The notes beneath the pieces were generated by a model that had not been told where the DNA came from, did not search any database, and saw only the letters and a list, made by a program, of their open reading frames with translations. The position numbers and the translations under genes were made by a program. 64,000 bases of DNA from R-RK-3 sp031399085 (GTDB lineage: Bacteria > Pseudomonadota > Alphaproteobacteria > Rhizobiales > Rhodomicrobiaceae): NCBI GenBank assembly GCA_031399085.1, contig JANNOQ010000027.1:62001-126000 (forward strand), written 5' to 3'. Shown piece by piece: positions 54,386-62,771 of this stretch (positions within the stretch are counted from its first letter, which is position 1; every line of letters begins with the position of its first letter).

Positions 54386-54923
54386 TCATAGACGTGCCTG
54401 CATTTAGCGGCATCACGAACACAGCGACACCGAGCAAGTCAGGGGAGTCTTGGTTTTGTGCCCCAGGAGCGACGGCCGGGACTCGACACTTCAATATTGC
54501 TCTAGTCTCGTTCAGCGCTCAGAGTGACTTGTAGCCGTGGGTAGCAATCCCACTGCGTCCAACGCCAGTAGCGACGCTTAAATTTCACAGCATAAAGGCG
54601 CGGCGGAGGAAAATGAGATGATTGGTGCGCTGGCTGCGTGCTGCTCTTTTCCGCCCCGAGGACGCGCTCCATATGCCCACCGCCTGACAATGACGTGACG
54701 GATGAGCGAGATCCAAAGTAGCCGGAGCGGTGGTGACCGCGACCCTCGAATAGCCCGCTCCCAAGACCATCAATAAGCGTGATGCTGCTTATCTTTATAT
54801 AGACGAGCACTTCAAACGTGGCAGTTAGCGTATGGCTGCGCAATGCGCGCAATGCGCACAAGCCCTTCCAGATCGCCGCCGGTGGATGTCCGCGCCTCCG
54901 CAACATTGTTATAATCAGCCGTT
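54386..54923. other. Intergenic region without a recognised gene
   Basis: About 540 nt. A 134-residue minus-strand frame (54502-54906) has no family resemblance and an unusual composition, so I leave it out. No RNA or repeat recognised. Confidence 0.4.
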
Positions 54924-55640
54924 TCAGTCGGGGAGCATCTTTTGCAACTCGGGACCGTCGATCAGATGCATACGGTCGCCGACCGTTTGCACGATTCCCA
55001 GCTTGCGAAATTCGGTCAGCATGGACGTGACCGTCTGACGGGCAACTCCGATCAGACTCGCTATATCCTGATGGGTGAGTGGAAGGTGGATTGGAGTCTT
55101 ACCAGGCAGCTCACCCGGGCTTGGTGCCCCGTGCGACCGATAACGCAGTAATAGGCGTAACAGGCGGGTCTCCGCGGACACCGTCGCCAAGTCGGTCAAA
55201 GCGGATCCGAGGGTGCGTAACCGCGCCGAAAGGATACCGATCGTGCGCATTGCGGCTTCGGGATGCTTCTTCAAAAAGTTGAGGAATTCGATGCGCGGAA
55301 TTGCAAGCAATTCGGATGGAATAACCGCCTCGGCCGATATTTCCCGCAACTCGCCTTGCATGAATTCCGCAACGCCAAAAATCTCGCCTTGCAGGCAGAT
55401 CGACAAGGTGACTTGTTTGCCGCTCGCTGTCGGCTGATAGAGTTTAATCAATCCGCTTACGACGACGAACACCGCGGTGGCTTCGTCTCCCGCCTCAAAA
55501 ACGTGCGCGCGTTTGTCCCGGCAGAGCATTTTTGCCCGTGAAACCAAAGCGCTGTACTCGCTGGGCGACAGGCCCTCCAAAAAATTGGCATGCGCCACAG
55601 ACCAAAGCGTTTTTGAGCCTGGATTCACGTGATCAGCCAT
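54924..55640 (-). CDS. Crp/Fnr-family transcriptional regulator
   Basis: A 238-residue regulator. The cyclic-nucleotide-binding-like beta-roll (HVFEAGDEATAVFVVVSGLI, GEIFGVAEFM) lacks the N-terminal cysteines of Fnr. The C-terminal HTH is clear (LTHQDIASLIGVARQTVTSM, EFRKLGIVQ). The ATG at 55640 is favoured (MADHVNPGS); a further ATG at 55712 is in frame. It is divergent from the DASS transporter across about 220 nt and is its likely regulator. Confidence 0.88.
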   Translation of the reverse strand: MADHVNPGSKTLWSVAHANFLEGLSPSEYSALVSRAKMLCRDKRAHVFEAGDEATAVFVVVSGLIKLYQPTASGKQVTLSICLQGEIFGVAEFMQGELREISAEAVIPSELLAIPRIEFLNFLKKHPEAAMRTIGILSARLRTLGSALTDLATVSAETRLLRLLLRYRSHGAPSPGELPGKTPIHLPLTHQDIASLIGVARQTVTSMLTEFRKLGIVQTVGDRMHLIDGPELQKMLPD

Positions 55641-55863
55641 TACTCCGGCGACACCGGCTTTGAGGCAATGAGATTTACGTTTCTCTCTCAATCGCAGCAC
55701 GATCCGCGCCATTATTGTCTTTAACTATATAATATCGCGTCAATCATCACCAGCATGTCCGGAAGGTGACATCCCAGTCAGTATTATTCGTGCTCTCCTT
55801 ACCTAATCTGGGCGACAGACCCGGTTGAATGCGCTGGAGGACGCGCCGTTTTGGGAGGAGACG

Positions 55864-57396
55864 ATGGTCGACACAACGAATACGCCGATTGGCATCCCGT
55901 CATCGAGCTTTCTGGAAGGCCTACGCGACAACGTCCGGGAGACCGGGCGCGAACCAACAAAGGTCTTAGCCGGCTTCGTCGCGGCATGGCTCGCGTTTGT
56001 GCTGATCCTATTCGTTTTGCCGGTGCCGCAGGGCTTGACGCCCGCTGGGATGGCCGTGTTCGCAGTTGTCGCGTGGGCGTGCATCGTCTGGGTGACGGAA
56101 GCCGTTCCGGTCGGCATCTCGGGCCTACTCATTCCGATGCTGCTTGTACTGACAGGCGGCGCAAAACCTTTTCCAGTTGCCGCGAACGGGTTTTCAACGC
56201 CCGTCGTTGCCCTGTGCCTGGCCGCCTTTCTGTTCGCCGCTGTTATGCAGGCGGTGGGGCTCGATCGCCGCATTGCCTTATCGCTGCTGAAATGGATGAA
56301 AACGCAGACGGTCAATGGCGTGATCTGGGCGATGTTCTTCGTGAACCTGATCCTCTCGCTGATCATCCCGGCTGCTAATGCGCGAGCGGCAACCTTGCTG
56401 CCTGTGATCAGCGGGATCTGCAATTTCTTCGACGATACCGAGGAAGGCCAACGCGGCAAAAAGGCCATCGTCATACAGACGCTCGTTTATGGCTCGATGA
56501 TTACGGGCATGTGCATCCTCACCGCGCATCTGCCGAATTATGTCCTCATCAATCTCTTCGCCAAAGATCTCAAACTCAGCATTTCCTACTTCGATTGGTT
56601 CAGGCTTCAATGGCCTTATTTGGGCATGTTCGTCATTACGCAGTGGTGGGTGCAGTATTACTTCAAAACCCGCGGCGTAGGCGTGAAAGGCGGATTTCAG
56701 GCCGTCGAAACGATGCATCGCGACCTGCCTAAAACATCACCTATAGAGAAGCGCATCCTTGTGATTTTCGGCCTCACGGCGCTCGCATGGATGTTTGAAC
56801 CGATCCACAACGTCGCCTCGCAGAATGTCGCGCTCATTGGCCTCGCGGTCCTATTCGCGCCGGGCATGCTTGCGACACGCTGGAAGGATATTCAGGATCG
56901 AACGATCTGGGGCACGCTCCTGCTGCTGGCAGGTGCGCTGTCGCTTTCCGCTGCGATGTCGAGTTCAGGTCTGGCCATCTACCTGGCGGACACAATTCAC
57001 CCGATTGCCGTTGGCTATTCCTGGTGGGCCATCTTGCTGATCATGATGGTTGGAACGCATATTATTCGCATCGGTATGCTTTCCAACATCGCCGCGATCA
57101 CGCTTCTCGCTCCGATCCTAATCGCGCTCGCGCCCAAACTCGGGCTGCACCCCGTCGCCTTCACGATGCTTGTGGCGGATACGGACACCTTCGCCTATTT
57201 GCTCCCGACGCAAATCACGGCGGCAGTGATCGCCTATTCGAGCGGCACCTTCACCATGTCGGACTATTTTCGCGTCGGCTGGGTCTCGGTCCTAATCGCC
57301 ATTGCCTATGGAATCCTCGTCATGGCACCTTGGTACGCCTATATGGGCATCCCCTTATGGGACCCCGCCGCACCATGGCCGTTTACGAAATTATAG
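55864..57396 (+). CDS. DASS/SLC13-family anion transporter
   Basis: A 510-residue membrane transporter of the divalent anion:Na+ symporter family (SLC13, includes sulfate, sulfoacetate and dicarboxylate carriers). Family signs are WVTEAVPVGISGLLIPMLL, NGFSTPVVALCLAAFLFAAV, FFVNLILSLIIPAANARAATLLPVI with the SNT-like AAN, and TFAYLLPTQITAAVIAYSSG. The ATG at 55864 has GGGAGGAG upstream; an open extension to 55825 is unlikely. It begins an operon with the DUF3604-like protein and SulP, which suggests import of an anionic substrate metabolised there. Confidence 0.9.
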   Translation: MVDTTNTPIGIPSSSFLEGLRDNVRETGREPTKVLAGFVAAWLAFVLILFVLPVPQGLTPAGMAVFAVVAWACIVWVTEAVPVGISGLLIPMLLVLTGGAKPFPVAANGFSTPVVALCLAAFLFAAVMQAVGLDRRIALSLLKWMKTQTVNGVIWAMFFVNLILSLIIPAANARAATLLPVISGICNFFDDTEEGQRGKKAIVIQTLVYGSMITGMCILTAHLPNYVLINLFAKDLKLSISYFDWFRLQWPYLGMFVITQWWVQYYFKTRGVGVKGGFQAVETMHRDLPKTSPIEKRILVIFGLTALAWMFEPIHNVASQNVALIGLAVLFAPGMLATRWKDIQDRTIWGTLLLLAGALSLSAAMSSSGLAIYLADTIHPIAVGYSWWAILLIMMVGTHIIRIGMLSNIAAITLLAPILIALAPKLGLHPVAFTMLVADTDTFAYLLPTQITAAVIAYSSGTFTMSDYFRVGWVSVLIAIAYGILVMAPWYAYMGIPLWDPAAPWPFTKL

Positions 57397-57464
57397 CGCC
57401 AACATCCTGCCCGCCCGGAGCCTCGGCGGACAGGAGCCCATCTTTCGTCCAGTGGAGCGATTTT

Positions 57465-59906
57465 ATGCACGGCATAGGAAAAAACCCCTTGGAGCGGGAC
57501 AGTTTGACCGAGGTCCAAATCCGCAGCGAGTTAGGACAATACACCGCGCCGGAAGGTCTCTTCGAACAGAACATTAAGCTGCCATTTCTGGGACGCGTTA
57601 CCTGCAGCGTCTCAAAACTCGTCGCGGGCGAGTGGACCGAACTTGTCATAGACTATGAGGTGGGGCAGGCCGGCTTGGCCGACGGCGCCTGGATTAAGGC
57701 CACTTTCAAATTTTACTCCGACTGGGCGCTGTTTCAAACTGTCGATCCCAAAGCGGCCAACTACGTATCGGCGGAGTATCAAGCCGGGCCGCTGGTTCCG
57801 GGCCAATCGCCCGCAACGGTTCAAGGGTTGAAGGTGCGTTTCGACCAGAAGGGTCATGAGCGTCCCTTTCAAAAAGCGATCATCGTCGACACTCTCGACG
57901 GCTATCTCAATCCCGGCGATCACATCATCATCCGTCTTGGCGACCGCCGCGGTGGCGGGCCGGGAACGCGCGTACAAACCTTCGTGGAGGAGAACTTCCG
58001 CTTCCGCTGCTATGTCGATCCGCTGGGGACATCGCGTTTTGCCGCAATTCCAGGCGATTTGTCGATTGACATCGTGCCGGGCCCCGCCAAGCAGCTTGAA
58101 CTTCGGGCCCCGCGCTTCCTGCGCCCAGGCGTGCCATTCAAGGTCAACGTCCGCGTTGACGATGCCTGGGGGAATGCCTGCACGGATTTCGGCGCCGAAG
58201 TGCTGATCAGGGCGTGGCGCAGCGGAACGGTCGTCTATGACCAGACGCATCCCTTCAACACGCAGGGAAGGCAGAAGACGGATCATTGGGCGTTCGCAGT
58301 CATCGAGGATTTGCCGCGCGAGGCAGGCGAATTGAAGATTACGGCTTCGATGCCAGGCTTCGCGGCGGTTGCGGGCGCCGAACTCCTTGTCAGCATCGAT
58401 GAAAGCTGTCCGTCAGGGCGAATTTTCAACGGTGATTTGCATGGACATGCGGAGGACACCGTCGGCATCAACGACACCGATTACAATCTGCGCTATGCGC
58501 GCGACTGTTCTGGCCTTGATTTCACCGCTTACACAGCCAACGATTTTCAAATCACCGAAGGCGGCTGGCGATCGTCAGTGGCGCTTTGCCAGGAGATGAA
58601 CCGGCCTGGAGACTTCGTTGCCTTCGCCACTCAAGAATGGTGCGGTTCGTCCTGCGCGGGCGGGGATCATCTCGTCGTCTTCCTCAAGGATGAGGAACCG
58701 AAATTCCCCCGGAAGCCCGACGGCACCGGGAATGTCCGCTCCTTCGAATGGAACGAGAATATGGGCGGGCAGGCGGTGCAACCGGGGGCATGGCCGCTGG
58801 AACTGCTCTGGCGCGCCTATATCGACGATCCGGACAATCATCTTATCATGCCGCATGTCGGCGGACGCCGGGCCATTCTGGACTGGCACCATCCCGAGTT
58901 GGAGCGGCTGATCGAGATTTGTTCGACCTGGGGCCATTTCGAGTGGCTTTACCACGATGCGATCCAGCGCGGGCACAAGCTCGGCTGCTACGGCGGCGGC
59001 GACGAGCATCGCGGCCGGCCGGGCGGCGGCGCACCAGGCACGCAAGTTTTCGGCGTCAGCGGACCTACCACCGGCGTGATCTGCGACGCCTTGGATCGTG
59101 GCTCGCTCGGGCGCGCGCTCCGGGCGCGGCATACAACCGCCAATACGGCTCATGGTTTGTTCGGCATGGCGCGCTGCGGCGAGCATTTGCATGGCGATGC
59201 TTTCGCGCATGTGGGCCCCGCTCGGTTGGACTATCGCTTTATGGGACAGTCCGGGTGGGACGAAATCGTCGCCTTCAACCACAAGGGCGAATTGTACCGC
59301 CGCAACCTTCACGAGGACGCCGGTTATTCAGATCGCAAGATCCGGGTTCGTTTCGGCGGCGCGCGCATCAAGGATCGGTACCGATGGTGTGAATGGACCG
59401 GCACGATTTCCGTGCTGAACGGCACGATCAATAGCTATACCGGACGGGGATTTGAGCATATGGAGGAACGCTGCTGGCGTGGCGGATCGAGCGAAATCCA
59501 CTTCCGAAGCGACACTTACGGGGACAGCGACGCGGTCGAAATCGACATCGCCGGACTGCGCGAGGCAACGATCAGGATTCATGGCCGCATCGACGGTTAC
59601 GTTAAAGTCGGCAATCCGCTCGACGGCAATCCCTTCGTTCATTGTCCGGTCTTCGATTGGACGGTGTCTGGGAAAGAGCTGATCGAGGCAGGCGGCGTGC
59701 GGCGCGACCTCGGCGGCGCCGACGTCTTCATTGCGGTAGAACGGCTGAGCGACAAGCCGATGCCCCGCGATATCGCCGGAAGCATTGATGTGGCGGCTGA
59801 GAACGGCCCGCATGGCCATCAACCGGTCTTCTTCCGCGCCCGCCAAATCGACGACCACAAGGTTTGGACATCGGCGATGTTCATCGACTTCAGTAATCTT
59901 TCATGA
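57465..59906 (+). CDS. DUF3604-like putative metal-dependent hydrolase
   Basis: An 813-residue cytoplasmic protein. After about 315 residues of beta-rich sequence comes a PHP-like metal-binding start, RIFNGDLHGHAEDTVGINDT, with the GDLHxH pattern of DUF3604, then CSGLDFTAYTANDF, IMPHVGGRRAILDWHHPEL and CYGGGDEHRGRPGG, further histidine/aspartate positions. I know similar proteins only as uncharacterised. The ATG at 57465 has GGAG about 8 nt upstream; the frame is open back into the DASS gene but that part is coding in another frame. It couples to SulP by ATGA. The substrate is unknown, presumably an anionic organic ester or lactone. Confidence 0.75.
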   Translation: MHGIGKNPLERDSLTEVQIRSELGQYTAPEGLFEQNIKLPFLGRVTCSVSKLVAGEWTELVIDYEVGQAGLADGAWIKATFKFYSDWALFQTVDPKAANYVSAEYQAGPLVPGQSPATVQGLKVRFDQKGHERPFQKAIIVDTLDGYLNPGDHIIIRLGDRRGGGPGTRVQTFVEENFRFRCYVDPLGTSRFAAIPGDLSIDIVPGPAKQLELRAPRFLRPGVPFKVNVRVDDAWGNACTDFGAEVLIRAWRSGTVVYDQTHPFNTQGRQKTDHWAFAVIEDLPREAGELKITASMPGFAAVAGAELLVSIDESCPSGRIFNGDLHGHAEDTVGINDTDYNLRYARDCSGLDFTAYTANDFQITEGGWRSSVALCQEMNRPGDFVAFATQEWCGSSCAGGDHLVVFLKDEEPKFPRKPDGTGNVRSFEWNENMGGQAVQPGAWPLELLWRAYIDDPDNHLIMPHVGGRRAILDWHHPELERLIEICSTWGHFEWLYHDAIQRGHKLGCYGGGDEHRGRPGGGAPGTQVFGVSGPTTGVICDALDRGSLGRALRARHTTANTAHGLFGMARCGEHLHGDAFAHVGPARLDYRFMGQSGWDEIVAFNHKGELYRRNLHEDAGYSDRKIRVRFGGARIKDRYRWCEWTGTISVLNGTINSYTGRGFEHMEERCWRGGSSEIHFRSDTYGDSDAVEIDIAGLREATIRIHGRIDGYVKVGNPLDGNPFVHCPVFDWTVSGKELIEAGGVRRDLGGADVFIAVERLSDKPMPRDIAGSIDVAAENGPHGHQPVFFRARQIDDHKVWTSAMFIDFSNLS

Positions 59907-61756
59907 TGCCGATGTCAGCGCTGGGCGCTCTGGTCCGATCTCAGATCTGGCCGGAATGGGCGAAAGATGTGAACGCCTCGACGCTGCGGGCGGATCTATT
60001 GGCAGGCTTCACGAGCGCCACCGTGGTCTTACCTCAGGCGGTGGCGTTCGCCGCCATTGCGGGGTTGCCTCCACAATATGGATTGTATACCGCCATTGTC
60101 ATACCTGTGGTGGCCGCGCTGGTTGGCTCCTCCAAAGTGATGGTATCCGGCCCGACGCTGGTGATCTCGGCCTTGGTGTTCAGCACGCTTTACGCCGTCG
60201 CGCAGCCCGGCTCGCCAGACTTTATCGCAAAAGCGATTGTGCTGACCTTGCTCGTCGGCATATTTCAATTTGCCTTCGGCGCTCTCAGGCTCGGGAATCT
60301 TGTGAATTTCGTTTCCCATTCGGTGATGACGGGCTTCACCGCCGCGGCAGCGATCCTCATCAGTGTCACGCAGTTCAAGGACGCCCTTGGCGTCACCGTT
60401 CCGCGCGGCGCCTCCATTGTGGACAACCTTGGCAACCTTCTCGGGGAGGCGGAGAAGGCCAATGTGACCGCCCTTCTCATCGCTGGGGTAACCCTCGTTA
60501 CGCTGGTGGCTTTGCGTGCATTCGCCCCGAAGCTCCCAGCCTTCATTCTGGCGCTGTTGGCGGGGAGCGGACTTGCGTTTGCCCTGGACGCGGAAGGACA
60601 GGGCGTCGCGATGATTGGCGCCGTTCCCTCCGTTGTGCCTGCCTTTGCATTGCCGGACGCAAGCATCGGGATGCTCAGTGCGCTCGCGCAGGGCGCCTTC
60701 GCGATCGCTTTGCTTGGCCTTATCGAGGCCCTGTCGATCGCTAGAGCGTTCGCACAAAAGACGCATCAGCGCTTCAGCCCAAACCGCGAGATCGTCGCGC
60801 AGGGGCTGTCGAATGTCGTGGGCAGCTTCTTCCAATGCTACGCCGGGTCGGGCTCGTTCACGCGCAGCGGCGTAAATTACGAGTCCGGCGCGCGCACGCC
60901 CATCTCAGCGATCGCATCTTCGGTTTTCCTCGTTGGCATTCTACTGGTCGTCGCACCGCTCTTTGCGCGAATTCCCGTTCCCGCAATTGCCGCGGTGATT
61001 TTGTATGTGGCCTTCAGGCTGATAGATATCGTCACCGTCCGGCACATCATCGCCACCAGCCATACCGAAACGCTCATCGTCGCGGCGACGCTGCTCGCTG
61101 GTCTTTTTGTCAATTTGGAATTTTCGATTTATGTCGGCGTCATCACGTCGCTGTTCATCTTTTTATCGAGAACCGCCAAGCCCGCGCTGGCGATCGGAGC
61201 CCCCGATGCGCGCCTCCCCAACCGGCCGTTCCGGAATGCGGAAATGAACACGCTGCCGGAGTGTCCCCAAGCCGTGTTCGCCCGTCTCGACGGTCCGCTT
61301 TATTTCGGCTCCGTGGATAATCTGGACCAAGACTTCGACCACATCACGCGAACTCGCCCGCTTCAGAAGCGGCTGGTGCTGATTCTTCGCGGTGTGGGAG
61401 ACATCGATTTGCCCGGCGCCGAACTGCTCATCGAAGAGACCAGACGTCGGCGCGCGGCAGGCGGCCATCTCATTCTTGTCGCGCGCTATCCGCCGTTGCG
61501 GCAGAAGCTTTTCCGCTTCGGAGTCATCCGCTCGATCGGCGAAAGCAATTTGTTCGAATCCAAAAGCGCGGCGATCGAAGCGCTCGTTCCCCTGCTTGAC
61601 CTGTCGATCTGTCGGACATGTCACACACGCATCTTTATCGAGTGTCCTCCCTTGCCGACGGGCGCCAAGGCCGCACCGCCGACGAGCGAAACCGACGCTT
61701 TGACAACAAGCTGCCTGTCGCACGGCGACGGCAACGCCAGGTCAGCTCCGGACTGA
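59903..61756 (+). CDS. SulP-family anion permease with STAS domain
   Basis: A 617-residue permease of the SulP family (sulfate, bicarbonate or other anions). The signature VVLPQAVAFAAIAGLPPQYGLYTAIV and the transmembrane region (to about residue 430) are followed by a STAS domain (about 445-560: AVFARLDGPLYFGSVDNLDQ, VLILRGVGDIDLPGAELL). The last 50 residues are unusual, with CRTCHTRIFIECPP, a possible metal-binding cysteine cluster. It starts in the stop of the hydrolase gene (ATGA) and its 3' end overlaps the convergent LysR gene by 15 nt. Confidence 0.92.
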   Translation: MMPMSALGALVRSQIWPEWAKDVNASTLRADLLAGFTSATVVLPQAVAFAAIAGLPPQYGLYTAIVIPVVAALVGSSKVMVSGPTLVISALVFSTLYAVAQPGSPDFIAKAIVLTLLVGIFQFAFGALRLGNLVNFVSHSVMTGFTAAAAILISVTQFKDALGVTVPRGASIVDNLGNLLGEAEKANVTALLIAGVTLVTLVALRAFAPKLPAFILALLAGSGLAFALDAEGQGVAMIGAVPSVVPAFALPDASIGMLSALAQGAFAIALLGLIEALSIARAFAQKTHQRFSPNREIVAQGLSNVVGSFFQCYAGSGSFTRSGVNYESGARTPISAIASSVFLVGILLVVAPLFARIPVPAIAAVILYVAFRLIDIVTVRHIIATSHTETLIVAATLLAGLFVNLEFSIYVGVITSLFIFLSRTAKPALAIGAPDARLPNRPFRNAEMNTLPECPQAVFARLDGPLYFGSVDNLDQDFDHITRTRPLQKRLVLILRGVGDIDLPGAELLIEETRRRRAAGGHLILVARYPPLRQKLFRFGVIRSIGESNLFESKSAAIEALVPLLDLSICRTCHTRIFIECPPLPTGAKAAPPTSETDALTTSCLSHGDGNARSAPD

Positions 61757-62653
61757 ACCGATCGTTTGTTTATTCTCAAGTCTTATCATCGCGATGAGGG
61801 CCCGTTCGGCCGTTGTTTGATAGCGGTCTTTATGCCGTAGAAGAGCGAATTCGCGCCTCGGAAGCTTGACGGCGATGGATGTGAGCACGCCAGCCGCGAT
61901 ATCGCGCGCCACGACGTGCTCAGAAATGATCGTGGCGCCAGCGCCAGCCTCCACGGCTTCGCGGATAGCTTCATTGCTCGGCAATTCTAGAGAAAACTTG
62001 AGTTGATCGAGGGGAATATCCTCCCGGCGAGCAAGGTCCTCCAAAACGGTGCGGGTGCCGGAACCCTCCTCGCGCACGATCCAAGACAATTCCTTGAGAT
62101 TGATCCGTCCCGACGCAAGGGTCGGCAGCACGGGATAGGCTGAAGACACCACAAGCAACAGCCGGTCAAAATCAACCCGCTCGCGCAACAGAGCTGCGTG
62201 TCCCGTCGAACCTTCGACAAAACCTAGATCGGCGCTGGCTTCCGCAACCTCATTTTCGACGCGTCGAGTATTGCCGATGGTGACATTGAGTCGAATGTCC
62301 GGGTAGGCGGCATGAAAGGCTGCAAGACGCCTTGGCAACCAGTAGGTCGCGATGGTTTGGCTTGCCGCGATGGATAAGGCGCCGCGCGGCATGATCGAAA
62401 GGTCCTCAAGGACGGAGCGCGCTTCCGATGCCCGCTCGAGAACCGCGCGCGCTTCCGGCAGAAAGCGCCTACCCACATCCGTTAGCTGGATGCCGCGTCC
62501 GATACGGTCGAATAATTTCGCTTCATAGCGGGATTCGAGCGCCCTTATCGCGGCGGACACAGCCGACTGTGTCATGTTTACGCTCGCCGCCGCGCGTGTG
62601 ACGTGCCCTCGTTCGGCGACGGCGATAAAAATTCTTAGCTGATCCAACGTCAT
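61742..62653 (-). CDS. LysR-family transcriptional regulator (CysB/CbbR-like)
   Basis: A 303-residue LysR regulator: MTLDQLRIFIAVAERGHVTR, VNMTQSAVSAAIRALESRYE for the HTH, SIAASQTIATYWLPRRLAAF at the start of the effector domain. It resembles the CbbR/CysL/YeiE group, several of which sense sulfur or carbon metabolites. Its start is divergent from the molybdopterin oxidoreductase, which it probably controls; its 3' end overlaps the SulP gene. Confidence 0.9.
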   Translation of the reverse strand: MTLDQLRIFIAVAERGHVTRAAASVNMTQSAVSAAIRALESRYEAKLFDRIGRGIQLTDVGRRFLPEARAVLERASEARSVLEDLSIMPRGALSIAASQTIATYWLPRRLAAFHAAYPDIRLNVTIGNTRRVENEVAEASADLGFVEGSTGHAALLRERVDFDRLLLVVSSAYPVLPTLASGRINLKELSWIVREEGSGTRTVLEDLARREDIPLDQLKFSLELPSNEAIREAVEAGAGATIISEHVVARDIAAGVLTSIAVKLPRREFALLRHKDRYQTTAERALIAMIRLENKQTIGSVRS

Positions 62654-62666
62654 AATGAATTAGAAA

Positions 62667-62683
62667 CAAAATCGATTGTTTTG
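62667..62683. promoter_or_regulatory. Palindrome in LysR/oxidoreductase divergent region
   Basis: CAAAA-TCGATTG-TTTTG, an inverted repeat 14 nt from the LysR start and about 90 nt before the oxidoreductase start. It has the T-N11-A type layout and AT-rich arms of a LysR operator. Assignment is by position and symmetry only. Confidence 0.5.
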
Positions 62684-62771
62684 ACAAGATCAATGTGTTG
62701 GATCGATGAATTTATCGCTGGCACACTCATTCAAAGGCTGCGAATAGCTCCGGCCAAATACAGAGCTGCTA

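Noticed and set aside
54502..54906. 134-residue minus-strand frame.
   Set aside because: Odd composition, no motif, no ribosome site; in a region of decayed sequence.
57024..59906. A single 960-residue open frame starting inside the DASS gene.
   Set aside because: The first 147 codons overlap the well-supported DASS gene in another frame; the ATG at 57465 with its ribosome site gives a sensible start.
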